From a virus: 24,690 nt of DNA. The stretch's first letter is position 1. Each line of letters starts with the position of its first letter. The notes under the pieces were generated by a model. That model saw nothing but the letters and a program-made list of their open reading frames with translations. It was not told the origin of the DNA and did not search any database. Location: IMG/VR virus record IMGVR_UViG_3300025138_000333, positions 1 through 24,690 of that record. The stretch is one strand, 5' to 3'. A program made the translations under genes and the position numbers. Of this stretch, positions 4,630 through 12,298 are shown piece by piece.

Positions 4630-5736
4630 TTAATAACGGATAACTAGATCGTCATCACTATCATTATTTTTTCCTTTGAGTTTTTGTAGTTTTACTTTTA
4701 AAGCATTTAAACCCTTAGGACCCCTTTTATTAACTATTGGGGTATTTTTAATTTGTTCTTCTAATTCTTCTACTTCTGATAAATACCCTTGTGGAAGTCC
4801 CGACTCTTTATTTGGGATTGTTGGTTCTTCATCAATTTCGTAATCATAAATATCAGTAGGTTTATCATCATCAATGTTTTTTTTTGGTTTAACTATTACT
4901 TTTTCACCATAAAGGTTTTTTTTTGTAATAGGACGTATTCTTTCGAATGCATAATTAGCAGCTATTACTAAAGCAATTGCTAGTGGGTCGAATACAAATA
5001 TAATAGTTAATAGTAAATAATTAATAATTTGATCCATAGGTAAACCTGTTAACCCTGATAGGTATTTTAAAGGACCTAATTCACTGGCAACAGAGCTACT
5101 TGTTTTTACTTCAACTATTTCTGTTTCATAATTAAATAATTTCTCATTTAAAATATCTACCTTATCATTGATTTTAGTTTGTCTATCAATAGCTTGATCT
5201 AATTGATTTTCTAAAGCATTACGAGTTGCTCTTGAAGTTGTAGTAACCAATACACCTTCGGCGTTTGTATATTGTATAACGTTGTTTGCTAAACCAGTAC
5301 GTAAATCGGCAACGGCTTTATTGATGTTTTCTTTTTCGTCGTTATATACATCAAGTTGTCCCCTAGTATTATCTCTTCTAGTTTCAATTAATGCAATTTG
5401 TGAATCTATATTTCCTGCTTTTGCTGCTGTTTCTTGATATGCTGATGAAAGAAATCCATAAATCCCCATTGAGGTAATAAGAATTAATACTATACAAGCT
5501 ACTGATAGGTAGTATTTTAATAATTTAGGTAATCCTTTTCTGTATTGGTATAAAAGAGATGCAATTACTAGTTTTGCTATTTCTAAAGATGTTGCCATTA
5601 TTATAACAGCAAAAGTTGCTCCTGCAAATAGTTTACTAAGACCACTAATTGAATAAAAAGCAGCAGAGGCACTTACTGACAAAGCAGAGAGTGCTATTAT
5701 AAAAGGAAATATTCTTTCTTGAATTTTTTTAAGCAT
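4630..5736 (-). CDS. four-TM membrane protein with periplasmic coiled coil, 368 aa
   Basis: Hydrophobic helices lie at about residues 9-31, 38-63, 73-98 and 237-262. Between the third and fourth is a long charged, heptad-like segment (about 100-215, rich in D/N/E/L), probably a coiled coil outside the inner membrane. The C-terminal 105 residues are charged and low in complexity (KPKK, DDDKPTD, SDDDDL) and probably cytoplasmic. No catalytic motif is seen. It lies directly downstream of the holin gene and upstream of the regulated outer-membrane protein gene, so an envelope-remodelling or lysis-timing role is possible. I cannot name a family with confidence. Confidence 0.75.
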   Translation of the reverse strand: MLKKIQERIFPFIIALSALSVSASAAFYSISGLSKLFAGATFAVIIMATSLEIAKLVIASLLYQYRKGLPKLLKYYLSVACIVLILITSMGIYGFLSSAYQETAAKAGNIDSQIALIETRRDNTRGQLDVYNDEKENINKAVADLRTGLANNVIQYTNAEGVLVTTTSRATRNALENQLDQAIDRQTKINDKVDILNEKLFNYETEIVEVKTSSSVASELGPLKYLSGLTGLPMDQIINYLLLTIIFVFDPLAIALVIAANYAFERIRPITKKNLYGEKVIVKPKKNIDDDKPTDIYDYEIDEEPTIPNKESGLPQGYLSEVEELEEQIKNTPIVNKRGPKGLNALKVKLQKLKGKNNDSDDDLVIRY

Positions 5737-5747
5737 GTTTAAAAGTT

Positions 5748-6161
5748 TTAGCTTCTAAAACCCTTGTGCTTATCTATGCGATCTAAAATTTTATTTAAAT
5801 GTTCTGCTTTTATTAGACCGGCCATAGATGCATTTTTAAGGGCACTTATTAGCTGTAATATCATGAACGGTACAACAACTACTTCTGATAGCCAACCTGT
5901 CCCAGCAAATCCCCTTTCAATCATCAAAATGACAGTAAGGATTGCTAACCATGAAAATGTGTTTCTTGTTATTTTTAGGGCCTTATATGTTTTAAACCCT
6001 TCTCTCTTTATTCCTGCCCAGATACCAAATATTCCATCTAACCATAATATAGCTACTACAGCTAAATATTGTTCCATGTTATCCATTGATAAATCTAGAA
6101 AATAAGTACACAAATATGTACAAAATGATGATACTCCCACTATAGTAATTTTTGTTTGCAT
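5748..6161 (-). CDS. holin-like membrane protein, 137 aa
   Basis: The protein has three to four hydrophobic segments (about residues 5-24, 31-51, 69-84 and 90-108). The block LDGIFGIWAGIKREGFKTYK after the second helix resembles the D-x-x-x-G-x-x-x-A-x-K-x-x-x-x-x-S/T turn of the phage_holin_4 (toxin secretion/phage lysis holin) family. The C-terminus is charged and short. It follows the endolysin stop by two bases. Holins form the inner-membrane holes that release endolysin and set lysis timing. A second small membrane protein upstream of the endolysin is an alternative or accessory holin. Confidence 0.65.
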   Translation of the reverse strand: MQTKITIVGVSSFCTYLCTYFLDLSMDNMEQYLAVVAILWLDGIFGIWAGIKREGFKTYKALKITRNTFSWLAILTVILMIERGFAGTGWLSEVVVVPFMILQLISALKNASMAGLIKAEHLNKILDRIDKHKGFRS

Positions 6162-6163
6162 GT

Positions 6164-7045
6164 TTATAAATTTATTAACATTTCTAATAATTCAGGTTGA
6201 GGGGACATATCAAATTTATCTTTACGAGTGTTTGTATGAGTCCACAAACCTTTTACTTTACCATAATAAGCATCTGGGTTAAATTCAAAGGCTTTAGCTC
6301 CATGTTGTTTAACTAATAATGGAAGTCCTGCTCTAACATCAATATTATCTCTGTTAGCAATATATATTATAAGTTTACGTAAAGATTCGATTTGTTTACT
6401 TGAATATTTATGCCATGTTTTATATCCTCTAAATTCTTCATCCAACTCAATAATTTGGGATTCATCAGCTATAGTTCCAGCATAAGTTTTACCGTCTTTT
6501 AAATAACCAAAATTATTAACTTCAATACCTACAGAATGAACATGCATGTGTTGTGAACCATTTTTACCTAAATGCCACCCATAACATCCTTCAGGAAAAG
6601 CTTGAACTACTTCCCCATCAAATTCATCATCATTTCCTTTTATAGATTGACCACCTAATACAAATTCAGTTGCTATAGCTCCTCTATTATCTCTTCCCCA
6701 ATGATCAATTGTTCTATAGGGATTATTCCACCCTGCAGTATGATGGAGGAATAAAAATTCAGGTTCAACATTACCTTCTTTATATTCTCCTTTAGGTAAA
6801 TAGTGTTTATGAATTAATAACCCACTATCTGTAGTGTATACTGATTCTGAATTATCTGTACTTACTAAACCCATAGATTCAATTGTAGCCTGACCTACTA
6901 TCCCATCAACTACTAAATGGTTTTCTTTTTGGAAGTTTTTAACTGATTTTTCTGTTCCTTTTCCAAAAATACCATCAGCTTTAATCCCTAAAAATTCTTG
7001 CAAATCTTTAACATCCCTTCCTTTTGAACCTAATTTTAATACCAT
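6164..7045 (-). CDS. endolysin: peptidoglycan-binding domain plus N-acetylmuramoyl-L-alanine amidase
   Basis: The 293-aa protein begins with a PG_binding_1 domain (about residues 3-60: LGSKGRDVKDLQEFLG, then DGIFGKGTEKSVKNFQ, a repeat-like pair). After a linker comes an Amidase_2 domain (about 95-290). Zinc ligands appear to be H101 or H102 (LHHTAGW), H270 (WTHTNTRKDKFD) and D279. H158 (GWHLG) and E175 (GIEVN) are typical conserved residues. It cleaves the amide bond between MurNAc and the stem peptide. The frame is open to 7096, but I place the start at 7045, one base after the previous stop (TAAGATG); this puts the binding domain at the very N-terminus. There is no signal peptide, so export would need a holin. 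Confidence 0.92.
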   Translation of the reverse strand: MVLKLGSKGRDVKDLQEFLGIKADGIFGKGTEKSVKNFQKENHLVVDGIVGQATIESMGLVSTDNSESVYTTDSGLLIHKHYLPKGEYKEGNVEPEFLFLHHTAGWNNPYRTIDHWGRDNRGAIATEFVLGGQSIKGNDDEFDGEVVQAFPEGCYGWHLGKNGSQHMHVHSVGIEVNNFGYLKDGKTYAGTIADESQIIELDEEFRGYKTWHKYSSKQIESLRKLIIYIANRDNIDVRAGLPLLVKQHGAKAFEFNPDAYYGKVKGLWTHTNTRKDKFDMSPQPELLEMLINL

Positions 7046-7046
7046 C

Positions 7047-7280
7047 TTATTTTGTTTCGGTTTTTTTAAAAATTTTAGTAGCTCCATCAATGCCAAAGCT
7101 TCCTAAAGTCATAATTAAAAAAGAATTGAAAATTGTATCACTAATAATTAATTCTTTTCCCCATACACCTGTTATAATATCTACAATTGCAAATACTGTC
7201 ATTACGGCAAATGAAGAAAAACCTACAATTGTTTTTTCATTGTAAGTATTGTCATCTTTAAATATTTTTGTAAAAGACAT
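7047..7280 (-). CDS. small two-TM protein, candidate second holin or antiholin, 77 aa
   Basis: The frame is open to 7367, but the likely start is 7280 (MSFTKIFKDDN), which has an A-rich leader. After a polar N-terminus there are two hydrophobic helices (about residues 18-40 and 46-65) joined by a short turn, then a basic C-terminus (KIFKKTETK). This is the class II holin layout. It lies one base upstream of the endolysin start. Size, topology and position support a lysis role, but no family signature proves it. Confidence 0.6.
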   Translation of the reverse strand: MSFTKIFKDDNTYNEKTIVGFSSFAVMTVFAIVDIITGVWGKELIISDTIFNSFLIMTLGSFGIDGATKIFKKTETK

Positions 7281-7346
7281 AATTTTATTTTTAAATTTTT
7301 GTACCATCTTACAACATTTTAGGGAAACTATTCGTGTATAAATATA

Positions 7347-7372
7347 GAGGGATACATTAATATGCATCCCTC
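7347..7372 (-). terminator. 11-bp stem-loop after the lipoprotein gene (terminator candidate)
   Basis: The minus-strand RNA would pair GAGGGATGCAT with ATGTATCCCTC around a 4-base loop, with one G-U pair. The plus-strand RNA has an A-C mismatch at that position, so the fold favours minus-strand transcription. It lies 28 bases after the lipoprotein stop and is followed by TATATTTATA, a poor U-tract. It probably reduces read-through into the endolysin unit. Confidence 0.5.
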
Positions 7373-7399
7373 TTTTAATTACTTTTTATGAAAAAATTA

Positions 7400-7891
7400 T
7401 TATTTTGCTTCAGTTGTAATGGTAACGGTGTTTGTCGCGTTTGTTTGAACACCTGAAGGTAATTTCCATTCTGTTACATAAATCCAATTACAACCATAAC
7501 AAAAATCTTTTGTTGGATTGCCTGCATTTTTAACATTATCAGCATAAACACGAGCAATGTGTCCATCCCAACCATAAGTCATTTGAAATATTCCGTCTGT
7601 TGGGTTTGGTTGATCTACTGATGTTGGTGGTAACGGTTTTAAAGTTATAACATCACCTCCAGTTTCATTAGAAGCTAATTCTACAGTATCACCTGCTTTC
7701 ACTACTCCAGAATCTGGACCTGTCATAGCCCATGTTTGAGCCCATTCCATATCTTGGTCTGTATTGTTTATTACAGTTAATGTAAATTTAGCTGGTTCTG
7801 TTGTAATTAGAGTTTCAACTGGTTTTGTTTGTTTGTTATTACATGCTGTAAATAATACAACTGCAATTAAAAGTGTTAATATTCTTTTCAT
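7400..7891 (-). CDS. lipoprotein, 163 aa
   Basis: The N-terminus is a lipoprotein signal (MKRILTLLIAVVLFTAC) with lipobox FTAC and the lipidated cysteine at position 17. The following linker is rich in T, K and P. The mature part looks beta-sandwich-like (FTLTVINNTDQDMEW, DTVELASN, TNTVTITTEAK), with a CYGC pair at about 132-135 that may bind metal or form a disulphide. It lies next to the lysis genes and may be an outer-membrane spanin component or a superinfection-exclusion lipoprotein; the sequence does not decide this. A hairpin at 7347-7372 ends its transcript. Confidence 0.75.
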   Translation of the reverse strand: MKRILTLLIAVVLFTACNNKQTKPVETLITTEPAKFTLTVINNTDQDMEWAQTWAMTGPDSGVVKAGDTVELASNETGGDVITLKPLPPTSVDQPNPTDGIFQMTYGWDGHIARVYADNVKNAGNPTKDFCYGCNWIYVTEWKLPSGVQTNATNTVTITTEAK

Positions 7892-7895
7892 TTTT

Positions 7896-8168
7896 TTATA
7901 GTTTATTAATTAATTTTAAAATTGATGTTTTAGCTAGATCCCAATTTCGTGTAGCAAATACACCAAATGCAAATCCTGCGTAAATTTTAAATCCAAAAGA
8001 CCAAAGTATTAATCCTAGAACTAATCCTAAAATTCCTTCGATTCCGTTTCCTAAAATCCAACCCTTAATTGCGTTGAAAGTTCTTTTAATCCAACTAAGT
8101 TTTACTGGTGGTAAAGTTGGTCCATCATCTTTTTTTACAGCTTTTGCTGTTTTTGCTTTTTTTGCCAT
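7896..8168 (-). CDS. small membrane protein with Lys/Ala-rich N-terminus, 90 aa
   Basis: A basic N-terminal tail (AKKAKTAKAVKK, about residues 2-13) and a proline turn precede a hydrophobic hairpin (about residues 42-72, GILGLVLGLILWSFGFKIYAGFAFGVF) that could span the membrane once or twice, then an amphipathic C-terminal helix. It is four bases upstream of the lipoprotein start. It may belong to the lysis/envelope group, but no family is recognised. A TATAAATA box lies about 20 bases upstream. Confidence 0.65.
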   Translation of the reverse strand: MAKKAKTAKAVKKDDGPTLPPVKLSWIKRTFNAIKGWILGNGIEGILGLVLGLILWSFGFKIYAGFAFGVFATRNWDLAKTSILKLINKL

Positions 8169-8189
8169 TTTTTATATGTTTTTTAAGTT

Positions 8190-8205
8190 TGACTATTTAT
8201 AAATA
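8190..8205 (-). promoter_or_regulatory. TATTTATAAATA box upstream of the 90-aa membrane protein
   Basis: This short intergenic gap (8169-8207) holds TATTTATAAATA, which contains the T4 late-promoter box TATAAATA about 20 bases before the ATG. No TTG-N20-TATATT element is seen here. The chance of a random match is high in this composition, so confidence is low. Confidence 0.25.
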
Positions 8206-8207
8206 TA

Positions 8208-9923
8208 TTAACCATCACAAGATACACACTCAGCCATTCTACTTCCTAAATCTCCTTTAATAACCGAATCTGTTCTTAAATAATAAAAAGTTTTAATTCC
8301 TAACTTCCATCCTTCTAAATGTACTTGATTTATCCATTTTGGTGAATCATTTACATCAAAGGATAAATTTAAGGATTGAGTTTGATCAATATATCTTTGT
8401 CTTAAAGCTGCTTGCCTAACTAACTCTAACTGGTTTACTTCCGGGAATGTTAAAAATAATTCTTTTTCTTCAGGTGTTAAAATAGTATCTGGAAGATTCA
8501 TAACTGATCCTCCATCTTGTAACATTTGATCCCACCATTCATTTTTATCTTCACCTTTTTCTTTTAATAATGATTGTAATGATTTATTTTTTCTAATAAA
8601 TGTACCTTTAGCACCATTAAAAGTATAAATGTTAGCTGGTAGTGGTTCAATACCAGCACTTATACCCCCTACAATAACAGAATTAGAAACTGTAGGTGCT
8701 ACGGCTAGTAAGTGAGTATTTCTCATTCCTGTACCTTTACACCATAGAGGTTCGCCATATTCTTTAGCTAAATCCATAGAAGCTTTTTCAGCTTTACCTC
8801 TAATATCACTAAAAATTGTATGAGTCCAAGCTGTTGATGCTATTGAATTAAAAGGTAATGATTTTTGTTGTAAAAAAGTATGCCAACCCATAACACCTAA
8901 ACCTAATGCTCTTCCTTTTTTAGCATGTTGGTGGGTTCTCCTTAATGAATCCTTACCATTAGATTTATCAATAAATTCTTGCATTACTCCATCTAAAAAC
9001 CAAGTAGCTAATTCTACTGTATCTGTATCTTTCCATTCTTCATATTTGGCTAAGTTTAAAGATGATAAACAACAAATAAAACTATGTTCTTCATCTGTAA
9101 ATAAAGTAATTTCAGAGCAAATATTAGTCATACTTACATCTAAATTATTTAGTCTATAAGCAATCGGGTTGTCTTTATTAACATTATCCTTATACATTAT
9201 ATAAGGTTCACCTGTTTCCATTCTTGATTTTAAAACTGTAGCCCACCTATTCATAGATTCTGGGTCTCTAGCTTCTAATTTTCTCATAAATGAATCACCT
9301 ACAACAACACATTGATGAAGATTTAAACATTGTCTATTAGGATCTCCTTTAGGTCTACGAATTTGTAAAAACTCATCTATGTCTCCATGCTCAATGTCTA
9401 AATTAACGGATGCTGCTCCTCTTCTAACATTTCCCTGATTAGTAGCTATAATTGATGAATCATAAATTTTAGCCCAAGGTACTACCCCTTCACTTTTACC
9501 ATTTCCTGTAATTTCTTCCCCACGTTGTCTAATGCGAGATAGTGAAATACCTACACCCCCACCGGATGCTGTTAATTTCATTAGCTCTGCGTTTGTTAGG
9601 CCTATACCACGTATAGAATCAGGTGTATCAACACCAAAACATGAAATAGGCAAGCCGCGATCAGTTCCCATATTTGATAATACAGGTGATGCTAATCCTA
9701 ACCAACCATTCCACATTATTTTAAAGAATTTATTAGATAGTTCTGGTTTTTTAAGCCTTATAGCAGCTGCATTAGCTACTCTTTTATAAGCTACTCTTAC
9801 TGTTTCTCCTGGGAGTAAGTATCCTTTAGAAATTGTGGCTAAAGATATTTCATCCATCCATTCTGGGTATTGTTTCCCAGCTTCCCATTGGCTGTAATCT
9901 ACTTGTAGTGCGTTGTTTTCCAT
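8208..9923 (-). CDS. nrdA: NrdA, class I ribonucleotide reductase large subunit, no ATP-cone
   Basis: The 571-aa catalytic subunit shows all active-site residues. C95 (LPISCFG) and C284 (FICCLSS) form the redox pair. N267/C269/E271 (TNICSE) are the radical site. Y547/Y548 (FYYLRT) relay the radical, and the C-terminal C566/C569 (CVSCDG) re-reduce the active site. The N-terminus goes straight into the catalytic domain: the roughly 90-residue ATP-cone of E. coli NrdA (761 aa) is absent. It reduces NDPs to dNDPs with NrdB. The start is three bases after the nrdB stop, so the pair is co-translated. Loss of the cone should remove dATP feedback inhibition. Confidence 0.96.
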   Translation of the reverse strand: MENNALQVDYSQWEAGKQYPEWMDEISLATISKGYLLPGETVRVAYKRVANAAAIRLKKPELSNKFFKIMWNGWLGLASPVLSNMGTDRGLPISCFGVDTPDSIRGIGLTNAELMKLTASGGGVGISLSRIRQRGEEITGNGKSEGVVPWAKIYDSSIIATNQGNVRRGAASVNLDIEHGDIDEFLQIRRPKGDPNRQCLNLHQCVVVGDSFMRKLEARDPESMNRWATVLKSRMETGEPYIMYKDNVNKDNPIAYRLNNLDVSMTNICSEITLFTDEEHSFICCLSSLNLAKYEEWKDTDTVELATWFLDGVMQEFIDKSNGKDSLRRTHQHAKKGRALGLGVMGWHTFLQQKSLPFNSIASTAWTHTIFSDIRGKAEKASMDLAKEYGEPLWCKGTGMRNTHLLAVAPTVSNSVIVGGISAGIEPLPANIYTFNGAKGTFIRKNKSLQSLLKEKGEDKNEWWDQMLQDGGSVMNLPDTILTPEEKELFLTFPEVNQLELVRQAALRQRYIDQTQSLNLSFDVNDSPKWINQVHLEGWKLGIKTFYYLRTDSVIKGDLGSRMAECVSCDG

Positions 9924-9926
9924 TAA

Positions 9927-10913
9927 TTAAAATATTGAATTAGCATCCCAATCTTGAACTCCTTTGGAATAATTAGTAACTCGATTCGCAAAGAAATCTG
10001 TGTGTTGTTTACCACCTGATAGACTGTCAAACCATTTCATTCTTTGTACTGCATCTTTATCTATACCATTAACAATTGCACCATACCCTAAATCACCCAT
10101 TTTAGTATTTACTCTATGTTTAATAAATGATACTAAATCATATTTTGGGCATCCTTTTAAATCCCCCATTTCATAAACTTTATCAATAAAATCTAATTCT
10201 AATTTTAAAGATAGTTTAGCTGCTTCTTCAATGTCAGCTTTTAACTCTGGGGTATTAAATTCAGGGTGTTCTTGCATTAAGGTTCTAAATAACCAACACC
10301 CAGCATTTGAGTGTAATGATTCATCTCTAATACTCCACTCAACTATTTGACCTACACCTTTAAGTTTGTTATCTAATTTAAAAGATAATAAAACAGCAAA
10401 TGAAGAAAATAAATTAACCCCTTCTGTAAATGCTGAGAATATAGCTAATGATTTAGCTCTTTCATGCCAATTAGGTTCTCCATTATGTGAATCTCTTACA
10501 GTAGTTAAAGCTTCAATTTTAGCCATAGTTGCTTCATCTTCTAAAAACTCACTAAAATCATCTAAACCTAATTCTTCATTTAACAATGAATAAGCTTCAG
10601 CATGAATGGTTTCAAACGCCCCAAATGTAACTGCCATTTTAATTATTTCAGGTTTTCTAAACCATTTTGTAACTAAAGTTGACCAATAATCATTTACAAC
10701 TGTTTCAGTTTGAGCGAATCCTTTTAATATAGTTCCAATTATATTTTTTTCATTATCTGTTAAATTTTGTTTCCAATCATTAACATCACTCATCATTGGA
10801 ACTTCTGTATGTAACCAATGAGCTTGTTGTTGTTGTAACCAATAATCTGATGCCTCTTGGTATTCAAAGGGTTTGTATACTATACGTTCTTTTAGTAGTG
10901 AAGTTTTAGCCAT
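9927..10913 (-). CDS. nrdB: NrdB, class I ribonucleotide reductase small subunit, class Id-like
   Basis: The 328-aa ferritin-like subunit carries the dimetal ligands E70 (QTETVV), E101 and H104 (ETIHAEAY), E164 (FTEGVN), and E198 and H201 (RDESLH). Spacings are the same as E. coli D84/E115/H118/E204/E238/H241. Y108 holds the place of radical tyrosine Y122. The first ligand is Glu, not Asp, as in the Mn-using subclasses; with the tyrosine retained, this resembles the class Id enzymes described from Flavobacteria. There is no N-terminal ATP-cone, unlike some Bacteroidetes NrdB. It generates the radical used by NrdA, encoded next downstream. Confidence 0.95.
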   Translation of the reverse strand: MAKTSLLKERIVYKPFEYQEASDYWLQQQQAHWLHTEVPMMSDVNDWKQNLTDNEKNIIGTILKGFAQTETVVNDYWSTLVTKWFRKPEIIKMAVTFGAFETIHAEAYSLLNEELGLDDFSEFLEDEATMAKIEALTTVRDSHNGEPNWHERAKSLAIFSAFTEGVNLFSSFAVLLSFKLDNKLKGVGQIVEWSIRDESLHSNAGCWLFRTLMQEHPEFNTPELKADIEEAAKLSLKLELDFIDKVYEMGDLKGCPKYDLVSFIKHRVNTKMGDLGYGAIVNGIDKDAVQRMKWFDSLSGGKQHTDFFANRVTNYSKGVQDWDANSIF

Positions 10914-10919
10914 TTATTT

Positions 10920-12284
10920 TTATTTATTTAGTTCGAAAAATTTATTTTTTAATACTTGTTTATCAAAGGTATCAAAATCACCATAACCTTTATTTTGTGG
11001 AGTGGGTTCATCTGATTCATAGTCATCTGGGTTGTAATCATGGACTTCGAAATGTCCTGTAGAAGTATCAGCTTTTACGCCAAACGTTAAACCATCCATA
11101 CCATACCTATTCTTCATAATGTGAAATCTTCCTGTTCCATTTACCTTATCTTGTTTTTTTCTTGATAAAGACATACAGAAATCAGTAATCATAATTTTAT
11201 CATATGATCCTGCTGCTTTGTCTCCTTCAATAACATCATCTTTTGCACCTGCACGATTTACTTGAGAAACTGACCAAATTGGTACATCTAATTCTCTAGC
11301 AAGTCCTTTAGTGCTTGTATAAATATCATCAATTTCACCTTTACGATCAGCTGTTCTTTTCTTTGTTGAGAGAAGATCTACATAATCAATTATAATTAAA
11401 TCTGCTTTAGTTCCCAAATCTTCTACTTTACGAATGTGAGATTCAATTGTTGAAATTGTTGCTCTCCCTGTAGGGAATTCTTTGATAATAAGTTCTCCAG
11501 GTAGTTGAGGTAAAATTTCTTCAATTTTATCTCGATTTTTAAGTACTTGATCTACTGGGATTTTGCTGAAGAAAGCATCATATCTTCTACCGACATACTG
11601 CTCACCTAATTCAAGAGTATAATGTAAAACATTAAATCCCATCCTTACAGCATACCCACCTAAGGCAACTAGTGACCAAGATTTACCACCTCCTGGATTA
11701 CCAAATATAAGACCAAAATCTCCATTTCCCAATCCACCCTGCAATATGTCGTTGACATTTTCCCAAGGAGTTGGTAATGTAGTTCTTGAATCTTCTCTAA
11801 AACGTGATTCGATATCTTTATTATATTCATGACCTACATTTTTATCGTTCCCTGCTTTTAATGCAGATTCTACTAAATATTTAATCCCATCAAAATCCCC
11901 AGCCTTAAGTAAATCTACACTATTAAGTAAGGCTTTTTTTAATTGTTGATTTTTACAAAAAGTAGAAAATTCTTCTTGAACATACTCTAGATCTTCATCA
12001 GATGATTCATATGCTGATTTGAGTTGTTCTCTTACTGATAGTTTTAATACTTCATTTTCAATTTTTTGAAGTTCTACCTTAAGGGTATCCATTGAAGGTG
12101 TAGTATGGTATTTATCATAATACCTAAGAATTTCATTAATAACCCATTGGTGTGCTTGGTTATCAAAATATTCATCACTTAAAATATCATGAATATTGGT
12201 TAAAAATTCTTTATGGGTTAAAAGTGAAGATAGTACCTTTATTTGGAAATGGTTTCCATATTGATTTAAACTGGTTAATGTCAT
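10920..12284 (-). CDS. 41: replicative DnaB-type helicase, T4 gp41-like
   Basis: The 454-aa protein has a helical N-terminal domain (about 1-140) followed by a RecA-type motor. Walker A is GNPGGGKS (195-202) and Walker B is LIIID (296-300). Downstream SVSQVNRAG (sensor/Gln motif) and a GxxxGRFHIMKNR arginine-type region are typical of DnaB/gp41 helicases. It unwinds DNA 5' to 3' as a hexamer at the fork. It sits with the 5' nuclease, UvsX, SSB and polymerase genes, as in T4-like replication clusters. The acidic, polar C-terminal tail (DYESDEPTPQNKG) is probably flexible. No primase gene is visible in the window. Confidence 0.93.
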   Translation of the reverse strand: MTLTSLNQYGNHFQIKVLSSLLTHKEFLTNIHDILSDEYFDNQAHQWVINEILRYYDKYHTTPSMDTLKVELQKIENEVLKLSVREQLKSAYESSDEDLEYVQEEFSTFCKNQQLKKALLNSVDLLKAGDFDGIKYLVESALKAGNDKNVGHEYNKDIESRFREDSRTTLPTPWENVNDILQGGLGNGDFGLIFGNPGGGKSWSLVALGGYAVRMGFNVLHYTLELGEQYVGRRYDAFFSKIPVDQVLKNRDKIEEILPQLPGELIIKEFPTGRATISTIESHIRKVEDLGTKADLIIIDYVDLLSTKKRTADRKGEIDDIYTSTKGLARELDVPIWSVSQVNRAGAKDDVIEGDKAAGSYDKIMITDFCMSLSRKKQDKVNGTGRFHIMKNRYGMDGLTFGVKADTSTGHFEVHDYNPDDYESDEPTPQNKGYGDFDTFDKQVLKNKFFELNK

Positions 12285-12298
12285 AACTTTTATTATTT

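Noticed and set aside
7046-7096. Longer N-terminus for the endolysin (start 7096)
   Set aside because: It would overlap the upstream gene by 50 bases and add a lysine-rich lead before the peptidoglycan-binding domain; the ATG at 7045 follows the upstream stop directly.
7024-7245. Plus-strand ORF of 73 aa over the second holin candidate
   Set aside because: It is the antisense image of two membrane helices; hydrophobic segments often remain open on the opposite strand.
9532-9789. Plus-strand ORF of 85 aa within nrdA
   Set aside because: It lies antisense to highly conserved NrdA codons and lacks any start context; it is a shadow frame.
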